Below are positions 55,744 to 64,000 of a stretch of DNA of 64,000 nt, one piece after another. The notes under the pieces are model-generated. The model was not told where the DNA came from. It searched no databases and saw only the letters and a program-made list of their open reading frames with translations. How positions within the stretch are numbered: the first letter of the stretch is position 1; each line of letters begins with the position of its first letter. The stretch spans positions 154,920,817 through 154,984,816 of the forward strand of contig CM061132.1 in the NCBI GenBank assembly GCA_030789695.1, read 5' to 3'. Position numbers and translations under genes: made by a program. This DNA comes from Scilla litardierei (lineage: Eukaryota; Streptophyta; Magnoliopsida; Asparagales; Asparagaceae).

Positions 55744-56123
55744 CTAGTCGGTTTCAGTTCATTAGTCAACCGACTAGATGCTCATCTAGTCGGTCAGCTA
55801 GTGAACTCAGACCGACTAGTTCAAGCTTTAATCTTACATTTGTCATTAACTTTCTTTAGTCGGTCACAGTACACTTACCGACCGACTAGATTGAAAACTA
55901 GTCGGTCTGTGAGTATACTGCGACCGACTAACTCTAGCCCTAAAAATTTTCTGTTTGCCTCTGTTTCGACTTAGTCGGTTCAAGCTCATTGATCGACCGA
56001 CTAGATCGTAATCTAGTCGGTCAGTGCTTGAACTGTGACCGACTAAGTGTGTTAGGGCAAACGCGTCTTTTCGCTTTCCGACCGACTTAAACACTTTCTA
56101 ACCGATCGATTCTTCATTTAGTC
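55744..56123. repeat. Internal hairpin array upstream of env-position ORF
   Basis: Three units (55744-55820, 55855-55931, 55971-56046), plus a partial one near 56085-56125, have the same alternating half-site order as the LTR arrays. The spacer sequences differ between units but are complementary within each: GGTTTCAGTTCATT with AGTGAACTCAGACC; GGTCACAGTACACTT with GAGTATACTGCGACC; GGTTCAAGC with GCTTGAAC. Confidence 0.85.
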
Positions 56124-56248
56124 GGTTTGTTTTCTCCTCTCCAGCTCGAAAAACCCAAAACCCTCTCGAGACCCTTCGACTTCCGACGTCTCTCCGGCCA
56201 ATTTTCCGGCCATCTCCGCCGTCCGCCGCCGTCGACTCCTCCTCCTAG

Positions 56249-56384
56249 GTATATCTCCCCCTCCTAGGTCTCGATTCCTATTCTAGGGTTTGATTTAGCT
56301 TGATTTCACTTGTAGGGTTTCGAATTTAATCCTAGGGCTTGTCGACTTTGCATCTAGGGCTTGTTAATTTCGATTTTTTTTCAG
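56249..56384 (+). other. Candidate leader intron of env-position ORF
   Basis: GGTATATCT at 56248 and a T-rich tract ending CAG at 56384 bracket 136 bases rich in CTAGGGTTTG repeats, just upstream of the ATG at 56434. The acceptor could equally serve a splice from the LTR leader donor at 49602. Confidence 0.35.
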
Positions 56385-56433
56385 CTCTAGGGTTTGTGTA
56401 GCTTCGCTTGCTTGTTCTCGTCGTGCCACGATC

Positions 56434-58089
56434 ATGGCAAAGACGAGGATCCCTATCACTTCATCTGGGGCTTCTCCCATGACTGTAGAGCCTTCTAACC
56501 CTAGGAATCCGTCTAAGCCCAAGCGTCGTGCTAAATCTACCCAAGCTTCTCCGTCTTCGCCTCCTCTGAAGAAGCAGAGGACGGCGACGGTCAAACCCCG
56601 TAAACTATCTAAGTCTAGAAAGCCCATACTCCACACTCCCTCTACTCCTCATGATTCCGATACTGAGTTTATTCCTGAGGATGAGTCTGGCCATAGGGAA
56701 CCTACTCCTCCACTTCGTCCTAGGACTCGCCAGCCTAAGGGAAAGGGCCCAATGCCAGCGGGTGGTGTTGACATATCGTTGTGTCGTGACGACCCTATGT
56801 GTCTAGCGGCCTACAACCGTATTGAACACTGCCCGATGCTATTGGAGCACTATGTTCAGTTTTCAGATTTCCTTGGCTTAGCTGACCTCCTCTCCTATAG
56901 TGGGCTCCTTGATTACCTTCGCTTCGACCCTAAGGCGAACCCTAGACCATATCCTCGCCTGGTCAAATTATTCTACGCCAATCGTGTCCGAGGCCACTAC
57001 GATGAGAGTCACTCCATCGAGACTACTGTCTTGGGAACTCCTATAGTTCTCACGGCAGAAATCTTGGGGGAGGTACTTGGTTGTTCGTCGTCTGGTCTCC
57101 TTCCGTCGGATATTTCTGTTGATGATATCTCTTCCTTGGATCAGTCCGTTCTTTCTGATATCTTCCATGTGATCCCTCCTGCCCTCATTGGTGTTCCTTC
57201 GAAGTCGTTCAAACCAAATGCATGGGTGCTAAATCTCATTCTGAAGTCGTGCTTGCTTCCCAAGTACGGCTCATCTTCTCTGCCATCCCAGCCGTTTCTC
57301 AAGCTGATTTACGCTCTTTTCTTGGGTTGCGAGATTAATTGGGCTCGCGTTATACTCGATAAGATGGACTCTTTCGAGTGTATTCGCAAGACCAATAAAT
57401 CTGCGCATATCCCTTACCCGTGTCTGTTGACCCTGGTTTTCCGTCATTTCCGTGTCCCTCTCCCTCCTGACGATGAGCGTCCTTTGGGTCCTCCTCTGAA
57501 CGCGACGGCCGTTAAGAAATCTCTTGCGGCGCTTCGTCACGTGCAGAGGTCGACCACATCTGCTTCCCAGGGCACTCCCTCAGCTGCTGCTGCCCCCACT
57601 CCTCCTGCCACATTAGATGATGTCGTACGCCTTCTTCGTCGGAACGAGTCGTGTTTGGCTCGTACCGAGGAGGTCATCTGTCGTATGGCTTGTATGATGG
57701 GCATTGACCTTCCTCCTTCCGTTTCTGAGGCCGAGGAGATGGACGATGAGGATATTGACGATCTTGTCACTTCCTTGGCTCGTGGCGATGAGGCCACAGC
57801 TGCTGCTGCTGCTACCACATCTGCTCCTGGAGTTGGCACCACTTCCGGTGCTCCAGAGACTTTTGCATCAGTAGTTCAGACTTCTGAGGCTGTTGCTGAT
57901 CCTGTTGACGAGCCTGCTCCTATCTTGCCTGCTGTTACTCCTGTTGAGACCCCAGCTGTTGAGCCCGTCATCGTTTCCACACCTGCCCCGACGATCCCGT
58001 CTGTTGACACGCCTCTCCTTCCTGCAGAGCCTGAGTCCACTCCGTCGACTGGACCCATGGAGACTGCAGATCCAGCCACTTCCTCGTGA
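56434..58089 (+). CDS. SIRE env-position ORF, 551 aa
   Basis: Intact ORF between pol and the 3' LTR, the place of the env-like gene of SIRE elements. Residues 1-110 are basic and proline/serine-rich with nuclear-signal-like clusters (KPKRRAKS, LKKQRT). 110-350 form a folded-looking domain (DFLGLADLLSYSGLLDYLRF, VKLFYANRV, WVLNLILKSCLLPKYGS) that resembles a domain widespread in plant transposon ORFs. 380-460 contain a helical acidic stretch (EEMDDEDIDDLV). The tail from 460 is alanine/proline/threonine-rich. I see no signal peptide or membrane segment, so a true envelope role is doubtful. The function is unknown. Confidence 0.75.
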   Translation: MAKTRIPITSSGASPMTVEPSNPRNPSKPKRRAKSTQASPSSPPLKKQRTATVKPRKLSKSRKPILHTPSTPHDSDTEFIPEDESGHREPTPPLRPRTRQPKGKGPMPAGGVDISLCRDDPMCLAAYNRIEHCPMLLEHYVQFSDFLGLADLLSYSGLLDYLRFDPKANPRPYPRLVKLFYANRVRGHYDESHSIETTVLGTPIVLTAEILGEVLGCSSSGLLPSDISVDDISSLDQSVLSDIFHVIPPALIGVPSKSFKPNAWVLNLILKSCLLPKYGSSSLPSQPFLKLIYALFLGCEINWARVILDKMDSFECIRKTNKSAHIPYPCLLTLVFRHFRVPLPPDDERPLGPPLNATAVKKSLAALRHVQRSTTSASQGTPSAAAAPTPPATLDDVVRLLRRNESCLARTEEVICRMACMMGIDLPPSVSEAEEMDDEDIDDLVTSLARGDEATAAAAATTSAPGVGTTSGAPETFASVVQTSEAVADPVDEPAPILPAVTPVETPAVEPVIVSTPAPTIPSVDTPLLPAEPESTPSTGPMETADPATSS

Positions 58090-59045
58090 TCGTCAGTTTC
58101 GAGGACTCTCCACTGCCCATTGGATGATATATCTTATTGAGTGTGTTTTGGGTTAGGATGGAGTTTGGGTGTTGATTTGTTGTATTTTGATATGTTGGAT
58201 GTCGATGTATGTGTTGTATTTTTATTTTGGATGTTGATGATGGTGTTCTGATGATGATGTTGTATCTTTTGATGTTTATATCTATGGTATGTTGTATTCG
58301 ATGTCCTCGATGTGATATTTTTTTTGGATGTACTCATGATGTTTCTATATATATATACATCGATGTTCACTTTGTTTTTCTTCGTCGTGCACATTAATTC
58401 TCATTCAATGTCCATGCTATGTGAAATCGTCGCTCGACGATTGAAAAACTTGGTTAAATAGATTGAAATTCTATAATTGTATAGAATTGTTTTCCATGCC
58501 CCAATTTAACCAAGAATATTGAATATTGAAGAGTATGTTTCTTTATTCAAGAAATGAATAATTATTTGGTATTTTTGTTGATTTTGATTATCTCTTTTTG
58601 ATAATGGACAATTTGGCACACCTTGATTTGATTTCCACATTTTTCCCTTGGTGTCAATTAGGTCCATCGTCATTGTCTACGACTCCCGATGTTGGATTTT
58701 CCATTTCCTAGTTGTTGTCGTTGTATGCCCCCATTTTTGGGATAATGCCAAAGGGGGAGAGATAATGATAATAAATAGGGCAAATGATAATTTAACTCAA
58801 TTTCCATGAATCTAGTTTGATATGTTAGATTCAGGGGGAGTTAAGATATATATAAGGATTTTCAAAATCCGATATTTCAAAAATCGATTCTCTTTATTTA
58901 TCTTACTCGTCTGATTGATGCAATTCATATATATTCATTTTGGAATTAACGTGTCATCAATGCAGGGGGAGTAAGTATTTTTCATTTGAATCATTATTTT
59001 TGATTATTATTTATGTTGGTTTGTCATCACCAAAAAGGGGGAGAA
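58090..59045 (+). other. SIRE 3' untranslated region with polypurine tract
   Basis: No coding. 58130-58400 is GT/AT-rich with GATGTTGATG-type repeats. Two purine tracts occur: AAAGGGGGAGAG at about 58750 and AAAAAGGGGGAG at about 59030, the latter immediately before the 3' LTR. Confidence 0.7.
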
Positions 59046-60793
59046 TGTTGAATATTGGACTCCCCGAATTTGGTTTTGGATGATGAGCAAACATAAATAA
59101 TTCATGAACTAACAATTTGTGAGCGCAGTATTGGAGATCGTCGCCAAATTCACGAGAACAATCAAAGCGACATCTCAACACTTCTCAAAGCTCGTATTCA
59201 TGCCTAAAGCTTCGTTGAAGCTCTTGCGCCATTTTGGAAGTCATGAAGAATTAATCGAAGCTCTCGAAGACCGTTTATTAAGGTTTTATTTATAGTCTTT
59301 TAGCTTCGATCTATAGAATGTTAAGCCTTGAGTATATCTTACGATTCTATCTTCATAACGCTCATATCGTAGCTCTAGGATCTTAGTACAAGTTCATTCT
59401 AACTTCCTCGAAGCGTCGCGCTTCGATTCGGACTTGTTTGTGCATGTTAGTTGGTACAAGAAGAAGTACTGACCGACTAGATGGTGATCTAGTCGGTCAG
59501 CAACTCTTCTTGGACCGACTAGTTTGCTTCCTTAGTTTCTTGCACTTTACTGTTTACAGTTAGTCGGTCTACATTGACTCACCGATCGACTAGTTTGTGA
59601 ACTAGTCGGTCAGTGATGCTTCTTTGACCGACTAGTTGTGACTTACTGTTCATACTAAATTTCTCCTAAGCTACTGTTTATCGTTAGTCGGTCTAAGAAC
59701 GTTTGGTGACCGACTAGTTGTCAATCTAGTCGGTCAACTTTTGTTCTTGGACCGACTAAGTCAATTTGTATTCAGACTATTTCATTATGCCTCTTAGTCG
59801 GTCTACGTTCACTGACTGACCGACTAGTTGTGAAACTAGTCGGTCAGAATGTCTTCTTGGACCGACTAGATTTCTAGGTCTGAATTTCTATCTCTTCTCA
59901 GTTCCTCTCTTAGTCGGTTCATGTTGTTTGACTGACCGACTAGTTGATGAACTAGTCGGTCAGTGGTTGTTCTTTGACCGACTAGTTGCCTCAGATTTCT
60001 ATCCGTTGGAAATTGACCTAACTTGTTTTTATGGGACCCTATAAATACGAACCTAGGTCATTTCTCTCTAGGTTAGAGCTGCCATTATGAGATTCATTGA
60101 GATAGAAAGAGATAGCCATTCTCACTCATTTCCAAAGCTCTCTTCCTCACAAGAAACCCATTCTCTCACTTTCTAGATCTAGAATCCATATTGAGAGAAG
60201 CTTGTTCTTGGTGAGCCCTTCAAGCTCTAGCTTGAATCAAGTCTCCAAATCTCTCCTAGGCACCTATTGCTGGTCATTTCCTTGGTGCTAGGTCTTGGTG
60301 ACTTCATCTTCCTCAAATCCTTCCTTTCACCTATTTGGGTAAGAAAAACTCAAGGTATAGGATTTTGTGGTAAGATTGTTTATTTCATTATAAACTTGTT
60401 TATATTGCTTGTTGATTCTCTCGGTTGTGAGAGAAGGTTGTGATCCCGGGTTGTGGGATTCACTATTGCCATTGCATGTATGATTTGATCTTGTGAAGGT
60501 TTTTCACAAGATATTCATAGTGGAAATCTTGGGTTAGGGTTTCTAACCTAAGTATCCGGAGGGGATCCGGGTGGTTGGGACGTAGGATCACCGGGAACAA
60601 GTCGGGGAGACTTGGGTGGATCCGAACCCATTAACATCTTTTGTTAGCATTGTTAATTTTGTTGTTGTCATTCAATTTAAGCTTCCGCAAATTGATTTGG
60701 TAGTTGTTTGCACCATAATTTGGAATTATACTCCTTGTTATTTTTAAAGTACTATTCACCCCCCCTCTAGTACTTGTGCAGTATGGCATTACA
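59046..60793 (+). repeat. 3' LTR of SIRE element
   Basis: 1748 bp, nearly identical to the 5' LTR. Hairpin array at 59448-59990, TATAAATA at 60040. The end reads CAGTATGGCATTACA where the 5' LTR has seven extra bases. Confidence 0.95.
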
Positions 60794-63370
60794 AACCGGT
60801 GAGCACCGGGTCGGATCACAGGGACAAGTCGTTCTATATTTACAAAATTGATCGATAAAGAAAGGAAATAGCGTGAAACAACCACCTCAACTACGGTGGA
60901 AGAGTGTGGGAAAACGTGTGGTGAAACTAAAATCCTATCCTAAGTGGATAGGGTTAGAGAACCAAAAGTGGAGTTAGGATAGCTAGGAGAGAAAGCATGG
61001 GTTGTGGGTTCGCTAGGATTGGTGTTAATTAAGCTCTAATTACCCGCATATAACTCAATTGATCATCCAGCTAAGGACACTCAATCGGAAAATTTAGCAT
61101 TCAAGAACATAATAATTAGCAATAAGCATGGATACATCATTGTAGCATTAATCAAATTAAGAACATGGATTCATCTCGAATTGTGCCCTCTCGGGACTTT
61201 ACCAATGAAATTGTGCCCTAACAATTCATCCAAGATTAGCAAGATAATAGGCAAGAGGAAATTAGGGCCAAGATTCACAACCCATCATCATGAATCACAA
61301 CCCACACCAAATCAACACTACACCATCATAGCAAACAAGATATAAATTTCATTCAAAAGATTCATCCAAGTTTAATACAAAAGTGAGATATCAAAATACA
61401 AAGAGAAAAAGGAAAAATTTCACCCAAGCTTTCACCAAATGAGCCCTAGCCTCCTCCTATTTGCTCCTCCACTAAACTTTTCCATCATCCCATGGCTTCC
61501 AACCCTAGCCCAAAAGCCTTTGGGGAAGAAGAGAGCCCCAAAACCCTAAAAATCGCCAAAAAAACTGCACAAAACGAAGCTGCTGTCAAATTTCGCCCCC
61601 ATGCCACAAATTAGGTCATGCGGGTCGAATCCTTCCGTCTGTGCGCCCGCAAACCCGCTCTGCGCGCGCTTGGAGCAGTGGAAGCTAAAGCAGGGCCAGG
61701 TCGGAGACCGGCCTGCTTCCGCCCGCCTGCCCGCTTCAGCGGGCGGGTTCTAAGCCCGCCATAATAGCGGGCTTCTCCCCGCTTGCGAAAACGCTGCATT
61801 GTTTTGTTTTGTTTTATTATTATTTTTTAAATTTGTAAAACAGCGGCCCGCCTGGATCAAAAGGGAACAACATGGTGCCACGTGGCGTCGCCAGATCTCG
61901 CCACGTGGCGCCCCCCAGTAAATTCATTTTCAGCTTTTAAAACCCTTTTTTTCCTCCAAATAATTCCAAAAAATACTTAGAAATCTCAGAAAAATCCCAA
62001 AAAATTCTGAAAAATCCCCCAAGACTTTCAGGAGTACCTGAAAAATAGGAGAAGATGAAATTAGTCCATTTGATGAGAAAATTAATATAATGACTGTTAT
62101 AACACGATATTGACTTCCAATAATCATATAAAATAATCCATTGCTCAAAAAATTCTCAAAAATTGACAATATTATCACAATAATAGCATGCACATATGAA
62201 AAATATCAGGAAGCCAATAAAGACGATAAAATCTATAGTTTGTGCCAAGAATGAGAGTAAGCCCTAAAATGAAACATAAAGTGAAAATTCACTCAAAAGA
62301 GCAATATTAAGTATAATTCTTAGCACAAAATGGGGATAGCTAGGGGGTATAAATATACACTTTTCACCCGGAATCACACTCCCAACTAGCTTTTTGCTAG
62401 TCCCTAGCAAAATATGCGAAAAATTCGGATTAAAGTGAAAAACATGCACCAACTCAAGATATCCTCATGGCACACTCCAAATAGTATTTCCAAATGATTT
62501 CAAAGCCAATATACCCAATGTATGAAAGCAAACAACAAATGACATTCCCCTCAATCCAATTCAAAGAAAAGTAAGGAAATAAGTATCGTATCACATTCTT
62601 TGGGATATATCACAAATGGGAAAGTTTCTAACTTTCATGGAAATGGCCAAAACAAAAGAAATTTCCTCTAAGTGGTGGTAGATGAGATTGCATCACTCAT
62701 GTTGCTTATTCTTTCATTTATTCATTCATTTTTTCTTTTTCTTTTTTTCTTTCTTTTTTGTTTTCTTTTTTGGATGTTTATGTTTTGTATTCACCCGATA
62801 ACGCTATGAAATGCAAACACCGCCCCCTTTTGCATACACGCGATAACGCTATATAGGCAAATGGATGGAATGATCCTCTAAATCTCATTTTTGGCGTCCT
62901 CCCCAATGTTTCGTGGGGCACCGGCTACTCAATTTGATTAGAAAGAAACATTCACTTATATAACTCTCTTTCTCATTATAAACATGAATTATCAACTCAT
63001 CCACACACTCCATAAGAGGAAAACAAACATAACCAAATGGCCACACCCAATCCAATTAAAAATTACACCATTCATCACAAATCATGCAATCACTTACACC
63101 AAACTATTCCCAAATTATTTCAAAGAGAGTATCAAGACATATAATATAGTTCCATACATGGCATATTCGCATATGAATCCAAATTGGAAAAGAATTAAAC
63201 AATGCCAATCAAACATTTATGAATTTGATACCAAAATAATAATCCGAAAAATTGCATGTCATTAAGCATGTAGGGATTAAGCACAAAGCAAGCGGCGTAT
63301 GGACAAGGAGGCCAAATATGATATGCAATAAAGAGTAATGAGTGATGACAAAATGGAGGTATCTCAAAAA
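60794..63370. other. No gene seen; unrecognised repeat DNA
   Basis: Resumes the sequence interrupted by the SIRE insertion. There is no transposon protein and no exon that I can support. Noted inside: a palindrome cluster of CCCGC/GCGGG (61615-61800), a pyrimidine tract (62715-62775), and a pair of CGATAACGCTAT repeats (62797, 62832). AGCTTTTTGCTAGTCCCTAGCAAAA at 62389-62413 is an inverted repeat. Its look suggests a non-autonomous LTR element on the minus strand, but no ends were found. Confidence 0.4.
61615..61800. repeat. CCCGC/GCGGG palindrome cluster
   Basis: Repeats of GCCCGC and GCGGGC in both orientations, including CCCGCTTCAGCGGG and AGCCCGCCATAATAGCGGGC, form several hairpins. GC-rich within AT-rich surroundings. 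Confidence 0.7.
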
Positions 63371-64000
63371 AATATTTTACGCTAACATCAAAATCCCAAC
63401 AAATCTAAAGATTCTAACACTCTCAGATGTATAACGTAAAAAAAATTTTATTCACACTATTGGATGTATACGTTAACATTTTGTAAAAAAATGTTACATG
63501 TATACGCTAAAATAAATGGATACGTAAAATGTATAACTGGCAAATGTATAACGGAAAGAACTGCTACATGTATACGCTAATGTAAAAAAGAGTTATATAA
63601 GTAGCGTAAAATTTTTACATTTGTTAGGATTTTGATGTATACGCTAAATTTTTACGCCAAATTTTTGTGTAAATATTTTAAGGGCGGTAAAAATTTGATG
63701 AATAGTAAGGGCGGTAAATATTTTAAGGATTTTGATGTATACCATGATTGGCGGCAAAAAATTTTAGCGTAAAAACCGCCCTTAGCGTAAAAACTGCCCT
63801 TAGAGTAAAATATTTACAGTAAATATTTACGGTAAAATAGTTTGCCCTTAGCGTAAATATTTTGATATAAATATTTACCGACCTTAGCGTAAAAACCGCC
63901 CTTAGCGTAAAAATTTTTCATTTATTTTAGCATAAAATTTTTACATTTGTTAACATCCAAATTTTTACATTTGTTAGGATTTTTACATTTATTTTAGCGT
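63371..64000. repeat. Subterminal-type TTAGCGTAAA / TTTACGCTAA repeats
   Basis: Many copies of TAGCGTAAAA and its complement TTTTACGCTA, mixed with TGTATACGCTAA, GGGCGGTAAA and ACCGCCCTTAGCGTAAAA, run to the window edge. Short motifs in both orientations near an element end resemble the subterminal repeats of CACTA-type DNA transposons. The terminus itself is not in the window. Confidence 0.5.

Larger units (their letters stand above)
48309..60793 (+). mobile_element. Full-length SIRE/Maximus-type copia element
   Basis: 12.5 kb with LTRs 48309-50063 and 59046-60793, a perfect AACCG duplication at 48304-48308 and 60794-60798, initiator-Met primer site (50066), gag, pol in copia order (protease, integrase, RT, RNase H), an env-position ORF, and the polypurine tract AAAAAGGGGGAG before the 3' LTR. 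By eye the LTRs differ at about 12 positions, all transitions, plus one 7-base length difference near the end. It is therefore young. One single-base homopolymer change breaks pol; gag and the env-position ORF are open. Confidence 0.95.

Noticed and set aside
56434..58089. True envelope glycoprotein of the SIRE element
   Set aside because: No signal peptide, membrane segment or cysteine pattern. The protein looks soluble and partly nuclear-signal-rich, so only the position is env-like.

Overview
The window is repeat-dense nuclear DNA of a flowering plant, most likely a eudicot. The evidence is spliced plant genes with GT-AG introns, and LTR retrotransposons of SIRE-type Ty1/copia, Athila-type, Tat-type and chromovirus-type Ty3/gypsy, stacked into each other. 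I recognise only two non-transposon genes: NOP58, a nine-exon nucleolar protein gene on the minus strand (28212-35485), and a 61-codon membrane-peptide gene with its own TATA box (27189-27374).

Layout. 1-5778: 5' half of a minus-strand chromovirus-like gypsy element (LTR, gag, protease-RT-RNaseH-integrase) running off the left edge; its reading frame is interrupted by two intron-like inserts. 6079-6590: LTR-like piece with a palindrome array. 7849-8589: solo Tat-type LTR. 8758-14540: Tat-type element (LTR, PBS, decayed gag, 58-bp tandem repeats); a SIRE-type solo LTR sits inside its LTR. 14541-19601: Athila-like non-autonomous element. 19815-26670: decayed minus-strand copia element with a 176-bp LTR and a C-run/G-run leader, itself split by a gypsy solo LTR (22721-25104, perfect ACAAG duplication). 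26671-35660: the two genes; the big NOP58 intron holds a small TRIM-like element. 36150-43489: decayed SIRE-like element whose gag is split by a nested Mutator-like foldback carrying an inverted duplication of a GRF zinc-finger gene fragment and a deleted gypsy element. 43490-48240: decayed copia pol split by another SIRE-type solo LTR (44186-46017). 48309-60793: complete, young SIRE-type element with perfect AACCG target duplication, gag, pol (one homopolymer frameshift) and an env-position ORF. 60794-64000: unrecognised repeats, ending in subterminal-type repeats.

The most striking signal crosses element families. Many LTRs here carry, usually just upstream of the TATA box, an array of short dyad motifs that fold into hairpins of about 70-77 nt. 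The GACCGACTAG/CTAGTCGGTC version is visibly homologous between a copia LTR (48710-49250, 59448-59990) and a gypsy LTR (22990-23293). It occurs a third time inside the SIRE element, directly upstream of the env-position ORF (55744-56123), where three successive hairpins have different but internally complementary stems. Other families carry the same architecture with different motifs. I read this as a shared or convergent regulatory module of plant LTR retrotransposons. That is inference; the motifs, their order and their complementarity are visible in the sequence.
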